Assembly: GCA_963930775.1 (NCBI GenBank)
Contig: OZ005689.1
Coordinates: 12,121,079-12,185,078, forward strand
Direction of reading: 5' to 3'
Length of the DNA: 64,000 nucleotides
From: Cliona cf. orientalis
Taxonomy: Eukaryota; Porifera; Demospongiae; Clionaida; Clionaidae
Below the pieces are notes generated by a model, which did no database searches, was not told the origin of the DNA, and was given only the letters and a program-made list of their open reading frames with translations. Positions 47,188 to 58,797 of this stretch are shown here, piece by piece. The stretch's first letter is position 1. The number at the start of each line of letters is the position of its first letter. Both the position numbers and the translations under genes were made by a program.

Positions 47188-50100
47188 ATGATGCAGCTCA
47201 GAAATATTCTCTCCTTATTGTCAGTAGTATTCTTCATCCACAAGACACTCTCTGGTGAGTCAGTCTCCTCAGCTCAATTACCTAATAACTAAGGCTACGA
47301 GTAATTTATTTAGAACCAGCTTGAAGCTGCCTTTCGCCCCATAGTAGCTACAAACTAAATTGTATGCAGCTTTCATGTATGCAATGATGTTGGTCAGACA
47401 ATAATAATTGATCATGATTAGCATGCACATTGATCTTTATACCAGAAATCTCACCATTAAATTTTGTGTATGAAGCATAGTAGAATATTATAGCTAATAG
47501 TTATTAAGAAGACGTATATGACCAATTAGCTAATACCATAGCGTTCTGGGCATGCAAGCGCCCACTCCTGGGTAAGTGCCCATGCGGGCCAAAAGCACGA
47601 TTTATGTTTAAGTGCCCATGGGCGCTTACCTGTGATACTACGGTAATGTCCCCATTTAGCTACCAAATCAACTTTCTAGAAAAAGATATAGCTAGCTAGC
47701 TAATTATCACCTCAGATTTGCATTAATTCATATACCCTAAAAGCTATATAGCTAAGTAATAACATTATAATAATATTATAATCGTCCTATTTAAACATTT
47801 GTGTGGTGGTTTATTGCTGTTATAATTTTTCTATACAGAAATCATAACCAGAGGTCCATCCAGCACAGCAGCAGATGTAGGCGTCTGGGCTAACTTCACT
47901 TGTTCAGTATCATGTAACTACTCTATCAACTGGTTCGTGGAAGGCTACCCAACAGATATTTCAACCACTTGCCTTGAATCAAATACGCTCATTGACAACA
48001 GCACGATGGTTTGCAAAGAGACTAGTCTAAGACATGAATGCATGGCAGATGGTGGCATTGATTACTCTGAGACTCTCAGGGTCTTGGGAAAAATAGAACA
48101 CGCTGGTTCCAAGATAGCAGTGCAGTGTGCAGCTGTGTTGCGGACCCCAAGTTTTGAAGAGAGAAATTCATCATGCAACTCTTTCTTCACATATAGTAGA
48201 TTTGCTCTTCTTTCATGTAAGTAAAAAAATAGGGCGGGATGGAGCTGGAGTTTGACGCGGCTAAAGAGAGAGAGAGGGATATAGAAAGAGGGAGGGAGGG
48301 AGAGAGAGGGAGCCTGAGAGAGAGAGAGAGCCACCATGTAACTATGAATACAGTGGTTGACTATAGCTACAGGGGGTCTGACAAGCCTGAGAGAAAAATT
48401 AATGCTCGAGGTTGAAAGTTGCTAATGCTGATCACATCTGTATATAAAAGGGATACTTTCCTGATTATTAACAAACAGTGATCTTAGCTATAATCATCAG
48501 GAAAGTATAGTTATGTCTATAATAATGTGATTCAATTGTTCATAACAGTCTACGAACAACTCCAAAGGGGGTATTATTCATTTCTTATTAACAGTTTATT
48601 ATGCTAGAAGATATATATACCGTATAGTCTTTGGTGAGCATTAAAATGGCTCTCCATTGGTATTGGCGAAATTTAAATTTGGTGATCTGAAACCTTACCA
48701 CCATAGACGCACATGCATTTCAATTGGCGGATTTCTAACTTGGTTATCCATCTGTACCGAATTTGATAAATCACCAAAGTTACCAACTATTCAGTATCCT
48801 TCCTCATATCATAATTATCATAATCATGCAACATCATAATAATTATTACATTTCTGCCCTTTCACTCTGAGATGTATAATTATTATATTCTTTGTGTATT
48901 TGTAGTGAATGAGCTACAAGATTCTGCATCATCCTTGCCTTGCTCGACGGTATCTCAAGGTAGGTATTCTATAACAGAAGTCATGATCCATATCTAATGT
49001 AAGGGACACCAATTAAGAAATAGCACTTATATTATACCATTCCTCCCCACCATCTTGCTCCCAGGGGCTTAGTATATCAACTGGTCAGGCACCTGTAACT
49101 AAGTATGCTATAAATTTTTATTATGTGCAGTCAGAAGATTCCCCATGTTTAATATCATGTCAATTGTAATGGCAAGGTGCAAAGCACAGGCCACATGTCA
49201 TGTGATTGACCTGCCATGATAACGCATTATGTTTAAATAACACATAAATTGCTCTCATGCTCTTGATATAATTGCATGAGAGCGATACAGGTCAATATTA
49301 AAATTAACTACATCGCAGTATCTGATTAGCATAGCCGCTAGTAATGGAATTCAGAAATGCCACAGTGATGACTTAGTCTACTCCTCAGTGCATGTCCTTT
49401 CTCTCCTTCCGCCGGGTCTGGAAGAAGACTACAATAATGTTATTAGAAGGAAGCAGCTGCTGTTAGTCGATCTGCAATGAGGGTGGTAGCCTAAAATGTA
49501 ATATTTGTAGTATTGAAGTCTTACAAATCTGTATGCACACCACAATTAGTGCTAACATGATTTATCAACCACAAGTTTTCCCACATGCAGTTTAGCTAGC
49601 AGAGTATATAGCTAACTCCTGACCAGAAGAAATAGACATGATATTGGCAGCAACTAGCTGGATGAAAGCACCTTGTAGCATGTAAGCTAGCTGTCAATTT
49701 GTACCTTGTAGAGTTGGTCTTCTTTATAATGATCAGTACTTGGAGTGCTCGATCTTGACAGGTCAGTGGCTTATATAATTGAGCCTTGATGATGTTGGTC
49801 ACTGATCTGGCTGATTCTGGTACTGGTATCCTTTGATTTGTATGGGTATAATAATATTATGCAACCACAAAATTAATAATGATTATCACGATCCTGTCAA
49901 TAATTAGAGACTTGTAGGTATAGGAAACAATTAACTTACAGGTGATCGCTACAATAAACAAACAATGAAGCTGCTCCCAAAAAGCATTACAACATCATTT
50001 CAGATACTTAGTGAATGCACTTAAGTGCAGCACTCTCACCGCTACATGCATGCATGCATGTCTCGTGTGTGTATAGCGATGCTTGTTCAATATCAGAAGT

Positions 50101-52038
50101 ATTGAACTACTGTAATATACACCTGCACCTGAGTACAGTGGTTGAGGTAGGATGGTGCTATTCTGTTTAATTAGAGTCGGTGCATGACTAGGAGGAAGGC
50201 GTGCACCTGGAAATGTTACTATATAAACTGAAACCTTCTATGACATACCCAAACTATATTAGGCACTGGAGAGCCACTGCCTATTTACACTGTCACTGCA
50301 TTAACAACTGACCAGACATATAAACACAGACTGGCCGGCTGCCCACTACTACGTATACATCACTGAGCAGGATTTGACTTGGTCACTTTATGCCATTACG
50401 AGGTATACCTTGAATATATTATGTACTTTCTCTATGACGATCGACCCTTACCATTTAGCAAAGGAGGGTTGTGATGGGTGGACAGAAAAAAATCACCAAA
50501 AATCATCAAAATTGCAGTAACCCTCCACCTATGCTTTGCAGCAAGGATTGATAATAATAATAATATTATTATAATTATTATGGCATCATGAATTATATTA
50601 CACAAATTAAACATCCTTATACACCTCACTTACACATGCCATAAACACAGATTCTGGAATGAACGATAATCTAACTGTAACCACAGCACTATTCCAATCC
50701 AGTCAAGGAATCAATTCCATGTCTTCAGGTATGTTTAAAACTTAAGTGTTAGTACTCTTTAATTTCGAATATTATAATACTTGTAAATGATAGAATTTGG
50801 CATCTATTTTGGAGTGTCAATTGCAATTCTCCTATTCCTTCTTGTGGGTGCCTTTGTCACTATAGCAATTCTTGTCTTCTCAATTATAACAATAAAGAAA
50901 GAACGGAAAGGTGAACCTTATCTAATAATATTGATATAATGTTATTGTCATTGTAGTCTTAAAAATTGAATAATGTACTCAGAAAGTGAGGCAAGCAGTT
51001 ATCACGATGAGCAATGTGGTGAAATGGCCATGAGTACACTGTGGGGTGCACATTTCAATCATACTGATTTGAACATGAATCTAGCTAATACTGGTTTTGA
51101 ATTAAGAGGTGATAAGTATTAGCCAAACTATGATGATAAGTATGAAGTTCAAAATTATGCAATGTCGAACATGGGATCTTTTCAAACTCCTGTCATATAA
51201 TATTATAGCAGTAGTACTAAAGCCTCAACTGATGTGCAGAAAATATTGTTAGATATATGGGTTTGAAGTCCTTAGTAATAACAATCTTTGAAAGGCCATG
51301 ATGCCGCTAGTGCATATTTAATTTATAGACTCATCTGTGTAGATAAGTATACTAGCTACTATATATAATTGCATAATATTATGCTTATACTATAGCTGAG
51401 AAATAAACATCCAGCTTATTTATTCTGTGTTAAAATGTGGTGCTTACCCTATTCTGAATCATTCAATGTTCACAGAATATGATGCTGGAGCAAACACTAA
51501 GAAAACTACCAGAGGAGGAGAATTAGCTGAAAATGAACAAGCACATACATATGAATCAATAAACGACCCCACCATTGGAGAGAATTCACACCATAATAAC
51601 ATGAATATTGAACTACATGATGCAATATTCACAGTTTCATATCCTCAATCAATAATAAGTGCTAAACTTGACAAGTCTAATAGAAAAAAGCAAGAAAAAC
51701 CACACTTGCAGCTAAATACTATAACATCATGTACAACTTCGAGTTCCATCGTTCAGAGGCAACATGACCATCACCTAGTACCTAGTAGAAGCAATGCTGA
51801 CTCAAGCCAATATTTGCATGCTGGTAGTCAGTATGAGAAAACTCCATGTTCTTATGTCGACCAATTAGAAGCAGTATCAGAAGACCATGAGCGGAACACA
51901 TGCTTCTGTGATCAACAAGTAGAAGAAAGAAGACACTATGATAAGATTTGTCAGTATGAGAGGATTAGTCACTATGAAAAAGTACCACATTGTGATCTCT
52001 CACTAATTTCTTCACAAAGGAAACCATGCAATTTATGA
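47188..52038 (+). CDS. Gene D: Ig-type receptor-like protein with long tyrosine-motif tail
   Basis: Seven exons: 47188-47254, 47839-48216, 48906-48959, 50651-50728, 50794-50910, 50983-51108 and 51476-52038. The total is 1383 bases in frame (about 460 residues), every intron is phase 1 and GT-AG. Exon 1 is a signal peptide (ILSLLSVVFFIHKTLSG); a second ATG follows at once. Exon 2 is an Ig-like domain (ANFTCSVSC, SINWFVEG, VQCAAV). Exons 3-4 form a short polar stalk. Exon 5 is a membrane segment (ILLFLLVGAFVTIAILVFSI) followed by KKERK. Exons 6-7 form a tail of about 225 residues with TYESI, SYVDQL, HYDKI, QYERI and HYEKV, all candidate SH2/ITAM- or ITIM-like sites. Introns hold MITEs and repeat family X. 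It is probably a phosphotyrosine-signalling receptor or scaffold; the ligand is unknown. Confidence 0.75.
47543..47645. mobile_element. GCGCCCATGGGCGC MITE, copy 2
   Basis: CATGCAAGCGCCCACTCCTG and TAAGTGCCCATGGGCGCTTA match the blocks at 29030-29190. It lies in intron 1 of gene D. Confidence 0.5.
48262..48330. repeat. GA-rich polypurine tract in gene D intron 2
   Basis: An imperfect (GA)n/(GGGA)n run starting about 45 bp after the Ig exon donor. Gene B also has a GA tract on its coding strand, in its first intron. Confidence 0.8.
48610..48795. mobile_element. probable MITE in gene D intron 2
   Basis: CTTTGGTGAGCATT near the left and ATCACCAAAGTTACC near the right are inverted, with several AAATTTGGTGA-type strings between. 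The sequence at 62832-63026 has similar ends (AACTTTGGAGAG and TTCACCAAAGTT). Confidence 0.45.
48960..50034. other. gene D intron 3, first part
   Basis: AT-rich intronic sequence. ATTGCATGAGAGCG/CTCTCATGC inverted strings occur near 49255-49285. No exon was recognised. Confidence 0.4.
50035..50480 (-). repeat. dispersed repeat family X in gene D intron 3
   Basis: In reverse orientation it carries CTCACCGCTACATGCATG, GGCACTGGAGAGCCACTGCC, ACAACTGACCAGACA and ACCCTTACCATTTAGCAAA, matching copies at 11890 and 31270. Confidence 0.55.
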
Positions 52039-52861
52039 TCAATAATGGTCACCGGACTTTGCTATTATACAATCAAGAAAAAGCAACCAAACTGTTATAA
52101 TAATATTACATATCAGAATATGAACAGGAGTGCAGAACCCTCACCACTACATGCATGTGGTTCATTGTGTATAATACTATGCATATTCAATGTCAGGAGT
52201 AATGACCCTGCACCCGAACAGTATTGAACTATACATACTCTGCACCTATACAGGGTTCTGACATATATGCTTAGGAACCATAGGGGCTTCGGTATACACA
52301 CTGATCATACTGCCCTCGCCTATAGATCTATAGAGCCCCCCTATCATCTTCCTATGCCCCAGTCTGGTACCGTTCTCTTCTCGAATTAGAGTCAGTGATC
52401 TAAGAGTTGGGGAAAGGCACCTGGATATGTCACTATAATATAAACTGAAAGCCTCTGTGACATAGCTAGCTACTTTAAGTGAATTATGCACTTAAGAACT
52501 ACTGATCTAACTAGAGCTCTTTAGAGCCCAAAACCCTCGGCGCGTTATATGGCACTAGACTCGCAACCAGTCAAGAATACAATATTAGGCAATTGCGATG
52601 CAATGATTTCCTAGGTTAGCATGAGTAGTAGCTAACTATTGCATAATTATGTATTTAATAATCCTACTTTAACATGTTGATGATGTTGATGATGTTGAAG
52701 GGGCGTGGCAGCAATTGTGTAGAGTATGTTATCTAATTCAATTTATTAATAATATTATGGAGTGATGACGGAAAAGCCTTTTATTCAAAATAGAAATTGT
52801 ATATTATTTTGTGAGTGATTCAATAATTATTATGCAATGATGATGAAAGGTGTGATAATAA
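52039..52861. other. 3' flank of gene D with a family X repeat
   Basis: 52125-52450 is a reverse-oriented family X copy (GGAGTGCAGAACCCTCACCA, AGGGTTCTG, GATCTAAGAGTTGGGG), starting 87 bp after the gene D stop. A (GATGTT)n run lies at 52677-52700. No gene was recognised. Confidence 0.5.
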
Positions 52862-52903
52862 TTAAACTTGATCGCATCCCCAGTAGCTACATAGTTGTAA
52901 TGG

Positions 52904-53300
52904 TGGGTGTGGCAAAAGGTCGTCAATATACACATTGATGCCGGCACCTCAATCGTAGAGATGGAGTCTAAGATTGTCTCTCGATTTGGGAGTTTTGATG
53001 CTTCAATCACAGGAGATGAATTCAACAGCACAGTACAGCTTCTGAAGTTCAGATGGGTCATGGTTGTAAATATGATGAGATTGAACTAATCCCACTCAAG
53101 TTAAAGTGTAAATTGGCATACAGAGGACACTACATGTATGACTACATATCCCCTGAGAAAGTCTTGACTGCACTAAGGTGGCTAAAACAAAACAACCCAT
53201 TGTATGCTGACATTGATATTAATGAAGAGTGGCTAGAGCAGGCTGTGTCTAATGATGAAGACTTATTTGGTGGTTTAGTAGGGAACACGCAAACACATCA
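52904..53300 (+). mobile_element. Helitron protein fragment, forward piece
   Basis: From about 53089 the frame encodes PLKLKCKLAYRGHYMYDYIS then LTALRWLKQNNPLYADIDIN and EEWLEQA. This is the second half of the DUF6570-type N-terminal domain found in Helitron Rep/helicase proteins. The first part (52862-53045) is shared with dispersed repeat H. The rest of the Helitron protein (Rep HUH nuclease, PIF1 helicase) is absent. The first half of the same domain lies next to it on the opposite strand, so the element has been inverted internally and is defunct. Confidence 0.7.
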
Positions 53301-54116
53301 ATCGTAGTTCAAGCATGTTCAAGCCAGATAGTTGATTAGGTATTAGACAAAGCTGTAACCCATTAGCTTTGGCTTGCAATGGCATGTTGCCCCTTTTCAA
53401 TGCTGCATCACATGTTTTACAGATCCACTGTTTACCGTCTGAGCTAATGTAGTTATGTTCAGCACTAAAGACTTGCATCAGCAATTCATTGCTAGCTTTG
53501 GTGTACTTACTTGTAGTACAGGGAATAACTGTTTGCTTATACATGAGGCGGTGACAGCATGTGCACACAAATTCGGGACCTTGCTTTACCTTGGAATGAA
53601 AATTTCTAATGCATTTCTCCATGGGAACAATTAATGCTCTTCTTTTGGACATGCATGCTCGGTTTTGCTCTTGTCTTTGTGCAGTTTCCACCACTGTTTC
53701 TGATTCTCTCGTTTTGGCTTTACATGCACGATCATGCTGTCGTCTTTGTGTAGTTTCTGCCACAGTTTCTGATTCTCTCCTTTTAGCTTTAGCTACATGC
53801 TCGATCCTGCTGTCGTCTTTGTGCAGTCTCTACCACTGTTTCAGTTTCTCTCCTTTTGGCTTTACATGCTCTATCCTGCTCTTGCCTAGACAAAGTTTCA
53901 TCACTGGTTTCCAAGGCTCGCTTTTGTGCTTTTCTAGTGTTATCTTTCACTAGCCTCAATGCAATTTCATCTGCTGATTCTGTTGCTCTCTGTTGCTGCA
54001 TTGCTATTGCTATTCTCTTGCTTCTCCTATAGTGGAATAAACTGGGGGCTTTGTCTTAAATGAATGACCACACTCACATACAGATTTTCTAATAGCTACC
54101 CTGGCACCGCACCCTC
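53278..54116 (-). mobile_element. Helitron protein fragment, reverse piece
   Basis: Reading on the minus strand from about 54116: RVAIRKSVCECGHSFKTKPP (a zinc-finger-like start), then repeats of QRRQQDRACKAKRRETETVV type, then EFVCTCCHRLMYKQTV, WICKTCDAALKRGNMPLQAK, ANGLQLCLIPNQLSGLNMLE and LRLMCLRVPY. The order and motifs are those of the N-terminal region of Helitron replicase/helicase proteins. The frame is broken by a stop near 54020 and by a four-base AGCT insertion near 53795. It ends where the forward piece begins. It is non-functional on its own. Confidence 0.75.
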
Positions 54117-54482
54117 AGTGGACACTGCTTGACTGGAGGCATGATTTGATTTTTCAACAGACACTGAAACAAATCAATTTATATAAAAAGTATAACGTGC
54201 TGACAGTGGCTACAATACCGGACAAAAAAACTTAGCTACAGTATAAATTGTTGAATAGTGTGGTGGACAACCAAGTAAGTAGAGGACGCGTTGTCACCAC
54301 AAAGGTCTCTGAAAACTGCAAGCTTGACAATAACACCCGCTTCGCTGGGCGAACCATAGCGTAGCTATCTATACGTCCCCAGACTCCACCCTCGTAACTA
54401 TCGCGCGCATGCGTATAAGGGACCTATGCCGTATATAGACATATCGTTCTATCATTTTTATACGTAAAGGCATAGCAGAGCG

Positions 54483-54626
54483 ATGGGCGAGAAGTCAAGA
54501 AGCTTAGAATCGGCAAATGACGCCAAAAACTGGCCAACAAAGCGTTTTCTGCGAAATCCACACAAATCATGCGTTTGGAACGCCATAAGGAACATTATAA
54601 CACCGCAGTTTGGACTCGCAAACGAG
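54483..54626 (+). CDS. possible first coding exon of an unidentified gene
   Basis: An ATG in a GC-richer patch opens 48 codons ending exactly at a strong donor (GAG then GTATGT). The product starts MGEKSRSLESANDAKNWPTK and continues with RFLRNPHKSCVW and NIITPQFGLANE. There is no signal peptide and no domain that I recognise. No matching downstream exon was identified with confidence, so this could be chance. GCGCGCATGCG and TATACG strings lie upstream. It would be transcribed away from the Helitron remnant. Confidence 0.35.
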
Positions 54627-55563
54627 GTATGTAGCAGCTAGCGTGATAACAGACAGACACACAGAACGACTACCGTAACCCTCGCGCATGCGCCGAGGGT
54701 TAAAAACGACTATGAAAATTTTATAGTAGCAAGATCATGCATGTAGTACTTACTGTAACAGGGGTAAGTGTATAATCTGGACTCTGGACTTATGGATTGG
54801 ACTGTGGATTGACTCGATTTGGACTGATGCTCAGTTCAATTATGACCATTTCCAACATACAGTAAACTCCCTTAATTAGTGGCCAGAGGCTTCAGATTGT
54901 ACCACAGGAGCTCCTTGTAAGCATGTCAGGCCCGTAGGAAGCAAGTTTGTACTTGAACGGTTAAGTTAAGTCAGTGCGCATGCGCAAAAACTAGACCACG
55001 CCCATCATTAATTGACTCCTACGCGCAATGCCAATATGCATGTGCGCAAAGCGCCGAAGCTCTAAACCTCGAACACTCCAGAGGACTATAAAGAGAGCGA
55101 TAGGCGACCGTCGTCTTTCCAAAAGGCCTTTTAGACAATGCCAGTAGTCGGTGAGGGATTCGTAGGTAGGTTTACGGTGGAGTTGCAGCCATGAGCTGGT
55201 TCACTGATCCTTCTACGCACGCAACCATGAGCACTCTCGTCCACGCCCACCTACATTTGTATGTCAGGCCAAAAAAACTTGAACGGCCATGGCCGTTGCG
55301 GCCGTTGTGGCTCCTACGGCCCTGCATGTGGCTAGAGGCATGACGTAATAATCTTCGTGCACATAGTCTAGTGCATGATCCAGCTCCAGAGAGCAGTTGT
55401 AGCTGCAGTGCCAGGTATGTTCATAAAAGGACTAACTAGTTTATTCAGAGTTTAGCATTCCTTTCCAACAAGATTACGACTACATTATATCCATATAGCT
55501 AATTATAATAATAATATAGCTACTATTCCGGTGTAGATCACGCTCCTCATAATCGCACCCATA
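54627..55563. other. intergenic, GC-rich patches
   Basis: Includes CGCGCATGCGCCGAGGGTT at about 54684 and CGCATGCGCAAAAACTAG at about 54977. A TATAAAGA at about 55087 lies upstream of an ATG near 55138 whose short frame reaches a GTGAGG donor. Neither is enough to call a gene. Confidence 0.35.
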
Positions 55564-56134
55564 CAGAGGGGTAGGAAGCAAAAAAAAGTGGGTGGGGGGG
55601 GGGGGCATATGAACAGACGCAGAATAGGTTGGGACCAAAGGCCCCTGCTGCTTGCAGCTCTCCTATGGGGGTCTGGGGGCATGCTCCCCCAGAAAATTTT
55701 GAGATTTATGGTATTAGCTAGCTAGCTACCAGATGCTTTCTGAGGCATTTTGGGGACTAAATTTGAATCAGTTATTCCTGCATGTGTAACAGATCATCAG
55801 AGTCAAATTCTTTGTTGGATATAGCTACCCCGAGTTCTAGTATGTACCTACTACATAAATATCATAAGTTCATTGTAGCTACAGTAGTCACTTACCATCT
55901 GGGTTTCAATATTATTGATCTCCAATTGAGGGTATTGACATGATGTAGCTATAGCTAGCTAACATGAAAGTTTTGAACTTGCACTTTTAATTACACAAGC
56001 CATTATGAATTCCTAAATTAGCTAATTAGTATAGACTCAAAAAGTTGAGGGGCTATGCCCCCCTTCCTAGAAAAGTGGGGGAGGGGGGACAGCAATCGCC
56101 CACCCCCCCCCCTGCTCCTATATATACCCCTCTG
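55564..56134. mobile_element. hAT-like MITE, CAGAGGGGTAGGA family, inserted near a LINE remnant
   Basis: Starts CAGAGGGGTAGGA and ends TACCCCTCTG. CCATA is duplicated on both sides (55559-55563 and 56135-56139). It has G/C-rich subterminal tracts and the string GGGGGTCTGGGGGCATGCTC. The copy at 62070-62472 is in the opposite orientation. Confidence 0.8.
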
Positions 56135-56139
56135 CCATA

Positions 56140-56304
56140 AAATTCATGGACCCTTTTAAGAACTTCAATATTCTTGATCAAGTATGGATCCCAAACTTGG
56201 GTAGCATACTCAATTATAAGGCCGATGGGGTGAATAAAGACTTTATAAGTTTCAATATCACATTGGGGTGACAAAGGTGGAATTTTCAATACATTGATTT
56301 GCAT
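56140..56304 (-). mobile_element. LINE reverse-transcriptase C-terminal fragment
   Basis: The minus strand encodes CDIETYKVFIHPIGLIIEYA then TQVWDPYLIKNIEVLKRVHE. This matches the thumb and connection motif of non-LTR retrotransposons (usually YKTLVRPILEYASPVWDP). The frame runs straight into the MITE at 56134, so that insertion cut it. The sequence left of 55559 may hold the continuation. No other part of the LINE is recognised. Confidence 0.7.
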
Positions 56305-57254
56305 TTGAGGATTTGCTATAATTTATGTTGCAAGATCGGTCCACCTCCTACTGTGACTTGTTTGAGGGTTTCCAATACCTCAACTCTCCGACCAGCAGAG
56401 GAAAGTGAAACTACTATGTCACCTCTTTAAAATTATATAATTATATAATTATGGGCTATCAGACTGTGAGATGGCACCAATTGCATACAGAACACTAATA
56501 AACTAGCTACAGCAGCCGTATGGCAATCCAAATGTATCAAACTAAAAATAATATTATCAAATACAAATACTCAGTTTCAAAAGTACAAAGGTCCTACAAA
56601 CTCAACATTTCAAAAGTGCAGTGTGTCGTAAAGGATGAAGATTGTGCAAACTCAAAGTTAGTGCACCGCAGGAGTAATCCGGTACAGATTCAAACTTTGT
56701 TTGCTCAAACATCTCATTTCCAGTTCTCTTTCTATATATCCCCATAATATTTCATCATTGAATAATTATTCTATGCAATAATTATTAAATAATCATCGTT
56801 GAACATCATTAACAGTTTTAAACATTCATTAACATAGATTATAATACATGTTCGCATTAGCATAAGCTATTCACGTATATCTTATTCTTATACTTGTGGC
56901 ATAAGTAGACAAAAGCATGATTATAATTAATTCATAGGGAGCTTGGGAGCACTTCAGTGGGGACACAATTTTTGTATACAGGCGCATAATATAGATCGAA
57001 ATTATAGACCTGAAAGAAATTTGATTCACACCTAAGAATTAAAATAATGGCCCTTTGAAGTTTTCCCATGATATTAGGGAAGCCACTCATTTGCAATGTT
57101 TTCTGCCCATGTGCACATGAATGTGACGACCCTTACCCATTATGATCAAAATTGAACATTATTATCATAATAATAATTATTGCGCTACTATCATCCAGCT
57201 CGATTATGTGGTGGTTTTTTGACATTTTCTTTTTTTTTTTTTTTTTTCTGCTTA
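56305..57254. other. intergenic, repeat-derived
   Basis: 56990-57150 shares TGGCCCTTTGAA, GCACTT and GACGACC.TTACCCA with 57590-57765, suggesting a diverged direct repeat either side of the Harbinger-like MITE. A poly-T tract precedes the MITE. Confidence 0.4.
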
Positions 57255-57479
57255 GGCCACTCCAAATCAATTAGTACTTTCTCATCCCCCTTAATTTCCG
57301 CCCGCATGCATTTCGTGATTAGGAGCACAATGCAAAAGTATACCTCCTCCTTTTTTGCAAGCGATTTTGACGACCATTTTCATCAAAAATTACTCATATT
57401 GACGACCATTACCACCGCCCGCCCGCATCAATTTTGAGCTCGGAATGGATGAGAAACTATAAATTGATTTGGAGGAGCC
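57255..57479. mobile_element. PIF/Harbinger-like MITE
   Basis: The ends GGCCACTCCAAATCAATTAG and TTGATTTGGAGGAGCC are flanked by TTA on both sides (57252-57254 and 57480-57482). Subterminal CTTTCTCATCC/GGATGAGAAAC are inverted. Related to 44402-45270. Confidence 0.75.
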
Positions 57480-58220
57480 TTAGCTATAGAATGTGGACTC
57501 AAAATTAATTAAATTAAATAATCTAATTCGTGGGTTTGGGCACTTGGGAACAAAATTTTGCACCAGCATGCACAATTGGTCAAAACTCTCTAAGAGATTT
57601 GACCTAAAGAATTAAATATATGGCCCTTTGAAATTCCCCACGATTATGTTCGTAAAACATGGCAGCTATGCATTTACAGGTTTTCCGTCCACGCGCTACG
57701 TGAGGGGCGTGGTTAAGCTAGCATGTGAATTGACGACCTTTACCCACTTTGGTCAAACTCAAATTTAGGCTGACTGCTTGGCTCTACCATGCATCCACCT
57801 TAACTATGCAGTCTATACTAAGACTACCAGAAGTCCATATACGTACAATGCATTTTAAATTTGCTTCACAGATACGTGTGTATATTAATTTTAGTACCAG
57901 GATTGGCTTTTTTTTTATTACCCTCTGAGTCTGGATGCATTCCTCTAAGGATGTGAAAGTATAGCTACCATATCATATTATTGGTGATATTCTTTCATTG
58001 AGGAGATATTACTCTGTATCCTAATGTGACTGTTACCACCCAATAAATAACCTTTGTACGCTGTCAGTGAATGACTAAAATTACAATACCAATATATGAG
58101 CCTTTGTATGTTGTTGATATGACAACTTGGCACTTTCACTTGCCATAATCATGTCACAAGTTTGAATTCTGATTGTGTCGTGAGGAATTATGGTTAATCA
58201 TAAGATCGAGGTTGACCACC
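57480..58220. other. upstream region of the beta-helix gene
   Basis: AT-rich and includes the second half of the diverged direct repeat. No exon was recognised before 58221. Confidence 0.35.
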
Positions 58221-58797
58221 ATGACAAATGCTTCTCCAAGTGAACAAGAAGAGAATGCAGTCATGGGGCCACAAAACATAGGTGACATTATCTGAAGAAG
58301 TCAGTCTTCCTTAAACTGCTGCATGTATGTATCTACATGGGCATATGGGGTCCATGATAGCTATCCCTACTTATAGTGTGTCCTGACTGGAACCTGGTCT
58401 TCATAATATTATTTTCCCATGGAATACACTACATTACAATATTGTTTTTATTGAAAAGACTGTATACTCTTACTCTCAGTGTCATTCAATGCCACTGAGT
58501 GATATTAGCATGAGGTCTATAGATGTGTTGTTTTCTTTTTTTGCTATGCAGTGCTTGATTTTGGTGCTAATGGTGATGGAGCTACTGATAACGTCAAGCC
58601 TTTCCAGAATTCCCTACATGCTGCCAGTGCTGGAGGAATAGGTAATTCCATAATGATAAATGTATATAAATTTATTATTTGCGGTAATACAAAGCGATTT
58701 AACTATTAGCTACAGTGTTTGTACCACCCGGACAATAATATGTGTTTAAAACGAACACTACTTAGTCTAGTAATTCCTGATTCCAAGAAACGTATCG
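58221..58797 (+). pseudogene. pectate-lyase-like (beta-helix) gene, 5' part, decayed
   Basis: Three exons match in phase: 58221-58281 (MTNASPSEQEENAVM), 58552-58641 and 58716-58797. Together they read GPQNIVLDFGANGDGATDNV, then KPFQNSLHAASAGGIVFVPP. This is the start of the right-handed beta-helix Pectate_lyase_3/GH28-like family, whose members normally read DFGAxGDGxTDD and GGGxVxxPxG. In exon 3 an extra TAA follows PGQ. After YVFKTNT a one-base shift is needed to reach LSLVIPDSKKRIG, which then ends at a GTAAGC donor. A further possible exon lies at 59251-59310 (STVPSHGVISGEKID). The two breaks suggest a pseudogene or a divergent allele. Such enzymes act on polysaccharides, and the substrate cannot be inferred. 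Confidence 0.65.

Noticed and set aside
55087-55170. TATAAAGA followed by a short ATG frame and a GTGAGG donor
   Set aside because: Too short and without a supporting downstream exon.
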